NCBI RefSeq assembly: GCF_031599675.1
Contig: NZ_CP134223.1
Coordinates: 1,426,001-1,490,000 of the forward strand
Source of the DNA: Paenibacillus pedocola
GTDB taxonomy: Bacteria; Bacillota; Bacilli; Paenibacillales; Paenibacillaceae
Direction of reading: 5' to 3'
Length of the DNA: 64,000 nt
A program made the translations under genes and the position numbers. Below the pieces are notes generated by a model. The model had not been told where the DNA came from and searched no databases. It saw only the letters and a program-made list of their open reading frames with translations. Shown piece after piece: positions 47,992 through 56,777 of this stretch (its first letter is position 1; each line of letters opens with the position of its first letter).

Positions 47992-48492
47992 ATGATTAAG
48001 AAAAAACGCTGGCTTACCTTTTTCCTGGCACTGGTTCCGGGACTCGGGCATTTATATTTGGGGTTCAAAAAGCTGGGTCTGCAATATATGATCGGAGCCT
48101 CGATGTGTATTATGTTCATCCCGTCCATGCCAATGGTATTCCCGTTCGCACTGGCTGCCCTATGGTTCTACCAGCTGTTTGATGCGCTGCAGAAGGCGGC
48201 CTGGATGAAGATGGCGGCTGCCGAGCATGAACGCATGATGTTCCACCCCGACAGTTTCGGAGCTCCTTGGAGTATGGGAATGCCTCCTCATATACCAGAT
48301 TATCCGCATGATGATGTGAATCCGGTTTGGGTTGGCATCGGCTGCGTAGCTGCAGGCTGCATGCTACTGCTGATTACAGCGTTTCCGTGGCTCTGGCGCA
48401 TCCTCTCCGATATGAATATCGGGTCGATCCTGCTGTCACTGGCTCTCATCGGATATGGCTTTAGAATGCTCAAAAATAACTCAAAAGTATAG
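47992..48492 (+). CDS. Membrane protein of the ECF operon (function unknown)
   Basis: A 166-residue protein with about four hydrophobic segments: the first (LTFFLALVPGLGHLYLGF) resembles the TM2-type 'PGxGHxYxG' motif, a second and third at about 30-62, then an amphipathic Met/Pro/His/Asp stretch (85-105) and one or two helices at 108-160. AAAACTTTTAGGAGG precedes the ATG, the same ribosome-binding-site tail as in E1/E2. It lies in the ECF operon. I do not recognise a function. Confidence 0.65.
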   Translation: MIKKKRWLTFFLALVPGLGHLYLGFKKLGLQYMIGASMCIMFIPSMPMVFPFALAALWFYQLFDALQKAAWMKMAAAEHERMMFHPDSFGAPWSMGMPPHIPDYPHDDVNPVWVGIGCVAAGCMLLLITAFPWLWRILSDMNIGSILLSLALIGYGFRMLKNNSKV

Positions 48493-48512
48493 AGAAATGG
48501 GGATTAAAAGCC

Positions 48513-49604
48513 ATGGGGAGATGGAAAATCGGCAGCTTTACTGCCGCACTAGGCTGCATCGCAGTGGGAGTAATTATAGTTCTGGCCCAAATTGATGTGG
48601 TTTCATACGACATCTTGGGTTATCTGTGGCCGGCCCTGCTTATTCTGTTCGGTCTGGAAATGCTGATCCGGCTGTTCTTCCGTTCGGATGTGAAGACCCG
48701 TGTCAGCGGATGGGCCATTGTCCTGATTATCGTCCTGGTGGTTGCAAGCGGGGGACAGACCGTACTGGCAGGCGGAACACTGGGCGGAATCTTTGGCAAA
48801 ACGCAATTGACGCCGCTTAGCGGAACCGTGGACGTGAAGCCGGAGATTAAACAGGTAAAGATTGATTTGCCAAGCGGAAAAGTGAAGATACAGGGAGTAG
48901 AAGGAGCTACGCTCAATTACGAGGGCAAGCTCGAATTGCCGGGCAGCTCGGAAAGCGAAGCGGCAAGTGCAATGGAGAAGAAATGGAAGGTGTCAACGGA
49001 AGGCGACACGCTGATTCTGAAGCTGGATCTGGAAACGAATTGGCTATCCGGTATTCATTTTGGGATCTACACCAAAGAGCCGTATTTAAACGTCAGTCTT
49101 CCGCAGAATCTGGCCGTTGAAGTTGAGACCAGCGACGGATCGATTGAAGCGGGCAGCCTGCAGGCAGGGCTCGAAGTGGATACCAGCAACGGAACCCTTG
49201 ATATCCACGATATCGCCGGAGGGGTAGATGCCCATACCAGCAATGGAACTATTAGTGCACAGAATGTGCAGGGGGAAACCGAGCTTGTAAGTTCTAATGG
49301 TGCAATAACACTTACCAATATTGACGGTTCATTACATGCGAAGAGCAGCAACGGCAGGATCAGCATTAATTCTGCTGTTACAGGCGACTGGGATTTCTCC
49401 TCGAGTAACGGTAGAGTCACAGTAAATCTGCCGGCAGCAACGGACGCCAAAATTAAGGCGGATACGAGCAACGGGTCATTGAAGGGCAATGTAGCCTGGG
49501 AACGTGATGGGGATAACAATGGAACAGCTGTGCTTGGAAAAGGCACTCATGAGGTATCGTTATCTACCAGCAACGGATCGATAACAGTCGATACAGCCGA
49601 ATAA
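48513..49604 (+). CDS. LiaI/LiaF-like membrane protein with DUF4097 beta-solenoid
   Basis: A 363-residue protein. Two or three N-terminal membrane helices (about 10-30, 38-55, 62-85) resemble the LiaI-LiaF/DUF5668 module; the remaining 260 residues are a DUF4097-type repetitive beta-sheet domain in which S/T-S-N-G recurs about ten times (for example SDGSIEAGSLQAGL, TSNGTLDIHDI, SNGRISINS). Such proteins are often in envelope-stress operons and may be LiaF- or YvlB-like. It is the last gene of the ECF operon; terminator follows. Confidence 0.75.
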   Translation: MGRWKIGSFTAALGCIAVGVIIVLAQIDVVSYDILGYLWPALLILFGLEMLIRLFFRSDVKTRVSGWAIVLIIVLVVASGGQTVLAGGTLGGIFGKTQLTPLSGTVDVKPEIKQVKIDLPSGKVKIQGVEGATLNYEGKLELPGSSESEAASAMEKKWKVSTEGDTLILKLDLETNWLSGIHFGIYTKEPYLNVSLPQNLAVEVETSDGSIEAGSLQAGLEVDTSNGTLDIHDIAGGVDAHTSNGTISAQNVQGETELVSSNGAITLTNIDGSLHAKSSNGRISINSAVTGDWDFSSSNGRVTVNLPAATDAKIKADTSNGSLKGNVAWERDGDNNGTAVLGKGTHEVSLSTSNGSITVDTAE

Positions 49605-49610
49605 CAAAAA

Positions 49611-49659
49611 GCAGGAGCACTCCCACCACAGGCATTATCGGGGGAGTGCTCCTTTTTTG
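49611..49659 (+). terminator. Terminator of the ECF operon
   Basis: GGAGCACTCCC pairs with GGGAGTGCTCC around a 17-base loop, followed by TTTTTT. Confidence 0.85.
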
Positions 49660-49705
49660 TAGTCAATGAGTATTAGATCATGCCAGGTTACTTTGTCTGT
49701 ACTGC

Positions 49706-50686
49706 TTACCAGGCATAAGCATTCGGAGCGGCACCGCCCGGACCCGGGAAGATTTCATCCAGACGTTTCAGTACGCTTTCATCCAGTACAACCTCTAGAC
49801 AGCGCAGTGCGCTTTCCAGCTGCTCCAGTGTGCGCGGTCCGATAATCGGCGCCGTTACCGCCGGATTAGCGAGCAGCCAGGCAAGAGCGATGTTATCCTG
49901 CGGTTCGCCGAGGTCGCGGCTTAAATCGGCAAATTGTTCCAGCTGTTGTTTATATTGTTCTACACGTTCCGGATTACCTCCGCTGCGGCTGCCCTCAATT
50001 TTCTTAAGTGCATTACGGCCGAGCAGTCCACCGTCAAGCGGGCTCCAGGGAATAATGCCAAGACCGAGGTTCTGCGACGCAGGCAGCACTTCTAATTCAG
50101 GCAGACGGCAGGTCAGGCTGTACTTATGCTGCTCCGATACCAGCCCCAGGAACCCGCGTGCTTTTGCCTCCTGCTGGGCGAGCGCAATATCCCATCCGGC
50201 AAAATTGCTGGAACCGACATATCCGATCTTACCCTGGTTTACGGCAAGCTCAAAAGCACCCCACAGCTCATCCCAGGACACTGTACGGTCCACATGGTGC
50301 ATCTGGTACAGTTCAATGTGATCGGTCTGCAGACGTTGCAGGGATCCTTCCAGATGGCGGCGGATAATGTAGGAGGAGAGACCGCTCTCATCATTGGGCC
50401 CGTCAAGCTTATCACTCATGGCACCATAGACTTTTGTGGCCAGCACGACCTTTTCCCGCCGTCCCCCGCCAAGCTTGAACCAGCGGCCGATAATCGTTTC
50501 TGTGAGCCCGGAGTTTTCGCCCCATCCGTAAATGTTAGCGGTATCAAAAAAATTGATCCCGGCATCCAGCGCGGCGTCCATAATACGGAAAGCTTCCTTT
50601 TCATCCGTAATCGGGCCGAAATTCATTGTGCCCAGACAGAGGCGGCTAACCTTAAGTCCTGACTTACCCAGCTTCGTATACTGCAC
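49706..50686 (-). CDS. Aldo/keto reductase
   Basis: A 326-residue NADPH-dependent oxidoreductase with a TIM barrel. The catalytic tetrad is Asp48, Tyr53, Lys85 and His130 (FFDTANIYGWG, LATKVYG, YQMHHVD). The first strand has SRLCLGTMNFG and the end PIIGPRTLEQLE is the cofactor-binding region. Related to the YhdN/YajO-type general-stress AKRs; substrate unknown. A single gene, convergent with the ECF operon and divergent from leuB. Confidence 0.9.
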   Translation of the reverse strand: MQYTKLGKSGLKVSRLCLGTMNFGPITDEKEAFRIMDAALDAGINFFDTANIYGWGENSGLTETIIGRWFKLGGGRREKVVLATKVYGAMSDKLDGPNDESGLSSYIIRRHLEGSLQRLQTDHIELYQMHHVDRTVSWDELWGAFELAVNQGKIGYVGSSNFAGWDIALAQQEAKARGFLGLVSEQHKYSLTCRLPELEVLPASQNLGLGIIPWSPLDGGLLGRNALKKIEGSRSGGNPERVEQYKQQLEQFADLSRDLGEPQDNIALAWLLANPAVTAPIIGPRTLEQLESALRCLEVVLDESVLKRLDEIFPGPGGAAPNAYAW

Positions 50687-50944
50687 TTCACCATCACTCC
50701 CTTACGATATTAAGTAGCGTCCAAAGATTAACAACATACTAATTGTAAACAACTTAAGAAACAAGAGCAAATTCCGGCCCGGTGTATGAACAGTCCGCAG
50801 CTACTGGAGAATTGATGTTATCCTATAGGCAATACCTATCACTTTCATAGAATCTATATCTTTGTCCTTTGGCTCCCGTTATGATACAACAATAGACAGA
50901 AGAACTATGTCTGCGTGCAGCAGAACATCTAAGGAGTGACGGAA
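50687..50944 (+). promoter_or_regulatory. Control region of leuB
   Basis: Holds ATAGG-CAATA-CCTAT (50825-50839), a perfect inverted repeat of the LysR-box type, and a possible promoter, TTGTCC (50871-50876) with TACAAC 17 bases downstream (50894-50899). TAAGGAG precedes the leuB ATG. No T-box is present. Confidence 0.5.
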
Positions 50945-52027
50945 ATGAGCGAGGTTAAAAAAATCGCCGTAATTGCCGGGGACGGAATCGGACCTGAAGT
51001 TGTGGCTGAAGCGGAAAAAGTATTGAAAAAAGCAGAGGAGCTGTTCGGCTACACCTTTGAAACCGAGCATGCGCTGTTTGGCGGTATTGCCATTGATGAG
51101 CGGGGAACTCCGCTGCCGGAAGATACGCTGGAAATTTGCCGCAGTGCGGATGCTGTACTGCTGGGAGCAGTCGGCGGTCCGAAATGGGACAACAACCCGA
51201 AGGAGCTGCGTCCGGAAACCGGCCTTCTGGGTATCCGCAAAGCGCTGGGCCTGTTCTCCAATCTGCGTCCGGCAGTAGTGTTCGATTGCCTGAAGGATGC
51301 TTCTACCTTGAAACCGGAAGTACTGGAAGGTACGGACCTGATGGTTGTTCGTGAGCTGACCGGGGGCATCTATTTCGGAGAGAAGCTTCGCCGTCAGGGC
51401 GAGCACGGTGAAGAAGCTGTTGATACCTGTGTGTACAATGTAACCGAAGTAGAGCGCATCGTGCGCCAGGCTTTTGAGATTGCCGGTAAACGCCGCAATA
51501 AGCTGGCTAGCGTAGACAAAGCGAACGTACTGGAAACTTCCCGCCTGTGGCGTGAGGTTGTTAACCGGATCGCTCCGGAATATCCGCAAGTAGAGCTGGA
51601 GCATGTGCTGGTTGATAACTGTGCGATGCAGCTGCTGCGCCGTCCGTCGAGCTTCGACGTCATTGTGACCGAGAACATGTTCGGAGACATCCTGAGCGAT
51701 GAGGCAGCGATGCTGACCGGATCGATCGGCATGCTGGCTTCAGCATCGCTGGGTGAAGGCAGCTACGGCTTGTATGAGCCGGTACACGGCTCAGCGCCTG
51801 ACATTGCCGGCCAGGGCCTGGCTAACCCGATTGCGACCATCCTGTCGCTGGCGCTCATGTTCCGTATGACCTTTGGCTACGAGGATGCCGCTGCAGCAAT
51901 TGAAGCCGCTGTAGCCGAAGTGCTGGATGCCGGACACCGTACCAGTGACATTGCTGTAGATAAGAGTAAAGCCATCAGCACGACTGAAATGGGCGATCTG
52001 ATCGTTGCTGCAATCCGTAAAGCGTAA
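50945..52027 (+). CDS. leuB: 3-isopropylmalate dehydrogenase
   Basis: Oxidatively decarboxylates 3-isopropylmalate with NAD+, third step of leucine synthesis. The 360-residue protein has the opening [26 protein letters not shown], catalytic Arg/Tyr/Lys region (TGGIYFGE), and the metal-binding [14 protein letters not shown]. The ATG at 50945 is 8 bases after AAGGAG. It stands alone, 12.5 kb from leuA, with leuC and leuD absent from the window, and has a different control region. Confidence 0.95.
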   Translation: MSEVKKIAVIAGDGIGPEVVAEAEKVLKKAEELFGYTFETEHALFGGIAIDERGTPLPEDTLEICRSADAVLLGAVGGPKWDNNPKELRPETGLLGIRKALGLFSNLRPAVVFDCLKDASTLKPEVLEGTDLMVVRELTGGIYFGEKLRRQGEHGEEAVDTCVYNVTEVERIVRQAFEIAGKRRNKLASVDKANVLETSRLWREVVNRIAPEYPQVELEHVLVDNCAMQLLRRPSSFDVIVTENMFGDILSDEAAMLTGSIGMLASASLGEGSYGLYEPVHGSAPDIAGQGLANPIATILSLALMFRMTFGYEDAAAAIEAAVAEVLDAGHRTSDIAVDKSKAISTTEMGDLIVAAIRKA

Positions 52028-52088
52028 TCTACCACTGCAGTCCTCCTTTGACGCAGAAAAACAGAAAACTTCACAAAATGTTGCTTAT

Positions 52089-52103
52089 TTATAATAATTA
52101 TAA
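52089..52103. promoter_or_regulatory. Per box upstream of the peroxiredoxin gene
   Basis: TTATAATAATTATAA matches the PerR consensus TTATAATNATTATAA at every position. It lies 20 bases upstream of the -35-like TTGACT of the peroxiredoxin gene. Confidence 0.8.
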
Positions 52104-52122
52104 AAAAGTAATGAGTGTAATA

Positions 52123-52151
52123 TTGACTTTAATTTGGTGCGATGATACCAT
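52123..52151 (+). promoter_or_regulatory. Candidate promoter of the peroxiredoxin gene
   Basis: TTGACT (52123-52128), 17-base spacer, TACCAT (52146-52151); followed by a leader with a hairpin. Confidence 0.5.
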
Positions 52152-52192
52152 TTGGTCTATAGCAATAAGTAAGTGACCAACACATTTAATCA

Positions 52193-52250
52193 AGAAAAGC
52201 ATATTGCCTCAGCTCCCTTAAGGGCTGCTAGGAGTGGTTGTTTTTCTTAC
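52193..52250 (+). terminator. Hairpin in the peroxiredoxin leader
   Basis: CAGC-CCCTTAAGGG-CTG forms the top and AAGAAAA with TTTTTCTT may form the base, with a T run; it could be an attenuator or an antisense-strand terminator. Confidence 0.4.
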
Positions 52251-52273
52251 ATAATCAAAGGAGGATTTAAGCA

Positions 52274-52813
52274 ATGGCAGAACGTTTGGTAGGTAAACAG
52301 GCTCCGGACTTCACAATGGAAACAGTTACGGGCGACGGTAAAGATTTTGGTAAGGTAAGCTTGTCCGACTATCGCGGCAAATGGCTTGTATTCTTCTTTT
52401 ATCCGCTCGACTTCACCTTTGTATGTCCTACAGAAATTACAGCACTTAGTGATGCAGCAGCTGACTTCGCGGCACTCGATACTGAGATTCTCGGCGTGAG
52501 CATTGACTCCATCCACAGCCACAAAGCATGGATCACTACACCAAAAGACTTGAATGGCCTGGGCCCAGTGAACTTCCCGCTGGCTTCGGACATCACGAAG
52601 AAGGTTGCCAGTGATTACGGCGTTCTAATCGAAGAAGAAGGTGTAGCCCTTCGCGGATTGTTCATCATCGATCCTGATGGCGAACTGAAATATGAAGTGG
52701 TTAACCATAATGATGTAGGCCGCAGCGTAGAAGAAACGCTTCGTGTGCTTCAGGCTCTGCAATCAGGCGGTCTGTGCGCTATGAACTGGAAACCGGGCGA
52801 CAAGAACCTGTAA
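52274..52813 (+). CDS. Typical 2-Cys peroxiredoxin (AhpC family)
   Basis: Reduces hydrogen peroxide and organic peroxides. The 179-residue protein has peroxidatic Cys51 (DFTFVCPTEI) and resolving Cys168 (GGLCAMNW), and LFIIDPDGEL. The ATG follows AAAGGAGG by 8 bases. No ahpF lies beside it, so its reductant is probably thioredoxin or an AhpF encoded elsewhere. A perfect Per box upstream predicts derepression under peroxide. Thiol peroxidase and bacterioferritin-comigratory protein differ at the active site. Confidence 0.92.
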   Translation: MAERLVGKQAPDFTMETVTGDGKDFGKVSLSDYRGKWLVFFFYPLDFTFVCPTEITALSDAAADFAALDTEILGVSIDSIHSHKAWITTPKDLNGLGPVNFPLASDITKKVASDYGVLIEEEGVALRGLFIIDPDGELKYEVVNHNDVGRSVEETLRVLQALQSGGLCAMNWKPGDKNL

Positions 52814-52839
52814 GGGCTGTCTGCTCTTTGAGAGAATGA

Positions 52840-52881
52840 TGAAAACCTCCTTGCGGGAAGATTTCCCGGCGAGGGGGTTTT
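52840..52881 (+). terminator. Terminator of the peroxiredoxin gene
   Basis: AACCTCCTTGC-GGGAA pairs with TTCCC-GCGAGGGGGTT, followed by T residues. Confidence 0.85.
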
Positions 52882-53031
52882 TTGCAACAAAACACCAGTT
52901 TCTGGCAGTGACATCGTTTAAAAATAGGCGGAGCGGTTAATATATAGCCTAAAAGGAGAGGAATCTCCTGCAGGTTATTGTAATACAATAATACGAAATC
53001 AATGGAACATACCCAAGGAGGGTGAACAAAA

Positions 53032-53439
53032 ATGAGCTTTTGCTGTGGAGCGAGTATGGTCGGAACGAAGGGAACCCTTAAACATTATCGCACGCAAGTC
53101 CATAATGTTCCCCTGCTTTTTTGCCCGGTCTGCCACCGGGTAGAGGTACATTACAAAGTCGAGAACGAGTATGAGATTCTGGCGGAATATGCTCATGGCG
53201 ATGGAGTTAGCGACGTTGATTTTCAGGATTATGTAATGGAAGACGAAGAGGCGATCTTCGAGAATGTCATTAATATGGAGAGTGAAGATCCGCTGGCGAT
53301 TGTTCGCAGTCAGATTGACATGGCTCTTGACCTGCTGGGCGTAGCCAAGCAGATTGGGGACAGCAAATGGGAGCGCGAGCTTAAGAAGCGCCTCGCAGTA
53401 ATGAGTCAGCGGCGCAATCGCCTCCAGCAAAAAGCTTAA
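53032..53439 (+). CDS. Hypothetical protein with an N-terminal Cys cluster
   Basis: A 135-residue soluble protein I do not recognise. Cys4-Cys5 and Cys31-x2-Cys34 (CPVCHR) could bind a metal, as in a YgiT-type finger. The centre is acidic (DVDFQDYVMEDEEAIFENVINMESEDP), and the C-terminus is helical and basic. AAGGAGG precedes the ATG by 10 bases and a terminator follows. No neighbour suggests a role. Confidence 0.6.
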   Translation: MSFCCGASMVGTKGTLKHYRTQVHNVPLLFCPVCHRVEVHYKVENEYEILAEYAHGDGVSDVDFQDYVMEDEEAIFENVINMESEDPLAIVRSQIDMALDLLGVAKQIGDSKWERELKKRLAVMSQRRNRLQQKA

Positions 53440-53482
53440 GCTCATTATTAATCCAAATAAGTTCCGGATATAGTCTGTTACC

Positions 53483-53515
53483 AAAGCCTTCGCTACTGCT
53501 GCGGAGGCTTTTTTG
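53483..53515 (+). terminator. Terminator of the Cys-cluster protein gene
   Basis: AAAGCCTTCG pairs with CGGAGGCTTT, then TTTT. Confidence 0.8.
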
Positions 53516-53522
53516 ACGTATC

Positions 53523-53592
53523 AGAAAGTATCTACTCGGGGTCCCCGACAAGGATCTGGATATGCTTCCATGGAAATCCCACTGTATGGGGA
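53523..53592 (+). repeat. Hairpin repeat, copy B
   Basis: Begins AGAAAGTAT like copy A (33124) and has the same plan: CCCC-ACA near the left and TGTATGGGG near the right, with about 40 bases between. More diverged than copy A's stem. Confidence 0.4.
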
Positions 53593-53880
53593 ATTTTGCG
53601 GGGAAATGCAACCTGGAGCAGCACTATAAGCGGCTTCTTGCATTAGTAATAATATTTAGTATGCCTTAAGAATCATTTTAGCAAGTTTTTTGTCATTCGA
53701 CAGTTTCTCTGATTGCGTTGTCTTCTTCTCTTGGATATGATTGGAATATAGTTGAAACGGTTGGATAATATAATACGATTTCCGAATGTTCTGGCGGCTT
53801 CGTCATATACTCATTTACATAGTAATTTGATGTCGCTTAAGCGTCTACGCCAAATGCAGTAAAAGGGGGAACTTCGTATC

Positions 53881-54984
53881 GTGATAAGCCAATATCAGGA
53901 AAGCTTGCTTTTGCCGGCAAGAATGTTTCAATCCGTATCAATGAACACCACATATGAGGATGTGCTAGAGCACATTGAGAGCGGAATTATGCTTTTTGAT
54001 GAAGAAGGGGTTCTGGTTTTTGTAAACAAGCAGATGTATGCTTTCCTTGAATTAGCTCGTCATTCACTCCTAGGCTGCACTATGACTCATCTGCTGGCGA
54101 ATATTCAGTTAAGCCGTTTAAAAAGAAAGCAGGTGCTGCGAGCTTACCGGGAAATGGTGAGAAAAAACAAACCTACTTATGAATTCATAGATGAATATGG
54201 CCGTTATTGGCGGGCGACCCTGCGCTCAGGCGAGCAAATGAAGGGAAGCTATTTGTTTATCCTTAAAGAGATTTCCGATTATAAGCTGATTGAGCAGACC
54301 GCTTATCAGAACGATAGCCTGGCCATGCTGGGCAAATTATCCGCTTCAATCGCCCATGAGATTCGTAATCCTCTGACAGCGATTCGCGGATTTATCCAAT
54401 TACTGCATCCGCATCTGCATCAGCTGGGTAAAGAGGAATACGCCAAGATCATTCTGGCCGAGATTGACCGCGCTAATGACATTATTCACGAATTTCTGAC
54501 GTCATCTAAACCTTCTGTTCCCCAAGTCAGCATGATTCCTGTGTCGGCATTACTGAAAGAGGTTGTATTGCTTACGGAGAGTGAAGCCTTAATGAAGGGC
54601 TGCCAAATTAATCTCCATCCGCTTCAAGGCGATATGATCATTTCCGGTGATGCCAAGCAAATGAAACAGGTAGTGCTGAATATGATAAGAAATGCAATGG
54701 AAGCGATTACAGAGCGCGCGGATGATTATATAGGCAAGATTGAGGTTGGGGCCCGCAGAGAAGGTGCAGAGGTCCGAATCTTTATCTCTGATAACGGAAA
54801 AGGGATGGATCTCTGCACACTCGACAGATTGTTTAATCCATTCTTTACAACGAAGGAAAACGGGACGGGGCTCGGGCTGTCCGTTAGTGACCGGATTATC
54901 AAGAATCATGGGGGCTGCATTTCTGTCAGCAGCAGAGTTAACGAAGGGACCCGTTTTGTCATATCCCTGCCGCTAATTCAATAG
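53881..54984 (+). CDS. PAS-domain sensor histidine kinase
   Basis: A 367-residue cytoplasmic kinase. A PAS domain (about residues 25-140; GIMLFDEEGVLVFVNKQMYAF) is followed by HisKA with phospho-His (SASIAHEIRNPLTAIRGF) and HATPase_c (MIRNAMEAI, FISDNGKGMD, GTGLGLSVSDRII). No membrane helix is present. The arrangement and size resemble Bacillus sporulation kinases (KinA/KinE type), but there is no linked response regulator, so phosphorelay partners are inferred only. Start GTG at 53881 chosen for the nearest purine-rich site; an in-frame ATG at 53941 is an alternative. Confidence 0.85.
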   Translation: MISQYQESLLLPARMFQSVSMNTTYEDVLEHIESGIMLFDEEGVLVFVNKQMYAFLELARHSLLGCTMTHLLANIQLSRLKRKQVLRAYREMVRKNKPTYEFIDEYGRYWRATLRSGEQMKGSYLFILKEISDYKLIEQTAYQNDSLAMLGKLSASIAHEIRNPLTAIRGFIQLLHPHLHQLGKEEYAKIILAEIDRANDIIHEFLTSSKPSVPQVSMIPVSALLKEVVLLTESEALMKGCQINLHPLQGDMIISGDAKQMKQVVLNMIRNAMEAITERADDYIGKIEVGARREGAEVRIFISDNGKGMDLCTLDRLFNPFFTTKENGTGLGLSVSDRIIKNHGGCISVSSRVNEGTRFVISLPLIQ

Positions 54985-55035
54985 CGGGATCTGCAAGCTG
55001 ATTTTTCAGAACCCATACGTTATAATAAGAAATGC

Positions 55036-55085
55036 TAAAAGGCTGATTCCTGTGATGCACGGCTTAGTGCGGGAAGTCAGCCTTA
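55036..55085 (+). terminator. Hairpin after the PAS kinase gene
   Basis: AAGGCTGATTCC pairs with GGGAAGTCAGCCTT around a 14-base loop, without a T run; possible weak terminator. Confidence 0.5.
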
Positions 55086-55139
55086 TCTGCGTTTTCATGG
55101 CGGATAGTGGTTATAGGAAGAACGGCTGGAGGGAAATAT

Positions 55140-56672
55140 ATGATCATTGAATGGAACGGCGGCGGTTCATCTGCTGCCATAACTGGTGATGCCTTATGTG
55201 TTATTGTATCCGAAGCCGAGCTGGAGCGGGGCAGTCTTCCGGCAGCATGGAAGTCGAGAATAGAGCCGCTGGCCCAAGCCGGACTTTTTGCAGGGAAGCT
55301 AAATCAGACTTATCTATTGACAGCCGGAGATTTGCCTAATCACCCTATTGTCATTTTGGCGGGGAGCGGGAAGGGAATACCGGATGCAGAAGAAATAAGG
55401 GTACTGGCTGCCCAGGTTTCCCGCGCTGCAATTCGCCACAAAGTCTCGGTGCTTATCATTCAAATACCAGAGCTGCTCCTGTCTCAGGAGGCTGTAATAG
55501 TGGCACAGATGCTTACCGAAGGCCTAGTACTTGGGGGCTACCGCAGGAAGCATTACAAGCAGGAACAGCCTCCTTATAGAGGACTAACCTCTGTAGTGTT
55601 TCGTACGGAGCAGCAGATGGGGGCAGCAGTCGACGATAGCTGGAATCAGGGGATACAACGGGGATTGGCCTTTGCTGAAGCGACGAATCTGGCGCGTGAT
55701 TTAACGAACCTTCCCGGCAATTTGCTGACACCATCCACTCTAGCGGCAGCAGCCATTGAAGTGGCTGAGCGTCACGGCCTTCCGGCTGAAGTGCTGGATG
55801 AACGTGAAATTGAACAAAAGGGCATGGGCGGTCTGCTTGCTGTCGGGAAGGGCAGTGTGCATCCGCCGCGGATGATAGCTATTCGTTACCAGGGAACCGG
55901 TGACTGGGAGAATGTAATAGGGATAGTCGGCAAAGGAATTACCTTTGACACAGGCGGAATTTCACTGAAAAGAGCACCAGGGATGGAGGATATGATCAGT
56001 GACATGGGCGGGGCGGCAGCTGTACTTGGAGTCATTGATGCACTGGGCAGATTGCGGCCGCGGATCAATGTAGTTATGGTCATCCCTGCTGCAGAAAATA
56101 TGCCCTCAGCTGCTGCCTTTAAGCCAGGGGATGTAATAACCTCTCTTAGCGGAAGAACGATTGAGGTGCTTAATACCGATGCTGAGGGCAGGATAGTACT
56201 TGGAGATGCATTGACCTATGCCATGGAATGGGGGGCAGAACGCATCATTGATGTAGCCACGCTTACAGGTGCGGTGCTGTCGATTCTGGGGGATATTGCT
56301 ACCGGTGCTGTCACTAATGACGAGGCATTTTTACAGGAGTTGCTGGCTGCTTCCAGATTATCAGGGGAGAAAATCTGGCCGCTGCCGGTGTATCCTGAGT
56401 TTCGCGAGATGCTGAGAAGTGAAGTGGCGGATATCCGCAACGCAGCCGGAAGATTTGGAGGTGCCACAACGGCGGGCTTATTTATCGGTGAGTTTGCTGA
56501 AGGGCGGCCTTGGATTCACCTGGATATCGCCGGAACGGCCTTCCTGTCCAAAGAGCGGGGCGTGAACCCTAAAGGGGCAACAGGAGTTATGGTGCGCACG
56601 CTGCTGGAATATTTACTGAATCTTACCAATGGGACAGGTTCAGAACAGGCTGTTGCTTCAGCCGAAAGTTAG
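55140..56672 (+). CDS. pepA: Leucyl aminopeptidase (M17)
   Basis: Removes N-terminal residues from peptides. The 510-residue protein has an N-terminal macro-like domain (about 1-170) and the catalytic domain with two-metal motifs: Lys in GKGITFDTGG (about residue 264), and NTDAEGR (about 344) that holds the metal-binding Asp/Glu and catalytic Arg. ATG at 55140, with TGGAGGG upstream; the frame is open to 55107 without signal. Cytoplasmic, probably hexameric. Followed by a strong terminator. Confidence 0.92.
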   Translation: MIIEWNGGGSSAAITGDALCVIVSEAELERGSLPAAWKSRIEPLAQAGLFAGKLNQTYLLTAGDLPNHPIVILAGSGKGIPDAEEIRVLAAQVSRAAIRHKVSVLIIQIPELLLSQEAVIVAQMLTEGLVLGGYRRKHYKQEQPPYRGLTSVVFRTEQQMGAAVDDSWNQGIQRGLAFAEATNLARDLTNLPGNLLTPSTLAAAAIEVAERHGLPAEVLDEREIEQKGMGGLLAVGKGSVHPPRMIAIRYQGTGDWENVIGIVGKGITFDTGGISLKRAPGMEDMISDMGGAAAVLGVIDALGRLRPRINVVMVIPAAENMPSAAAFKPGDVITSLSGRTIEVLNTDAEGRIVLGDALTYAMEWGAERIIDVATLTGAVLSILGDIATGAVTNDEAFLQELLAASRLSGEKIWPLPVYPEFREMLRSEVADIRNAAGRFGGATTAGLFIGEFAEGRPWIHLDIAGTAFLSKERGVNPKGATGVMVRTLLEYLLNLTNGTGSEQAVASAES

Positions 56673-56686
56673 AGGATGGTTAAGAC

Positions 56687-56731
56687 GAAAAGCCGCAAGG
56701 CTCCAGGGTTCAGGAGCCTTGCGGCTTTTTG
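56687..56731 (+). terminator. Terminator of the leucyl aminopeptidase gene
   Basis: AAAGCCGCAAGGCTCC pairs with GGAGCCTTGCGGCTTT, followed by T residues. Confidence 0.9.
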
Positions 56732-56777
56732 TAATCAAAGTGAAATCGTTAAGGTATGAAGGTCTGATTTAGGGTGT

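Larger units (their letters stand above)
53440..53880. other. Intergenic region ahead of the PAS kinase
   Basis: A 441-base gap. It holds the terminator 53483-53515 and hairpin repeat copy B (53523-53592). GGATAAT followed 13 bases later by CGAAT (near 53762-53785) is a weak sigma-H-like match, of interest because sporulation kinases use sigma-H. GGGGG lies 11 bases before the GTG. Confidence 0.4.
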
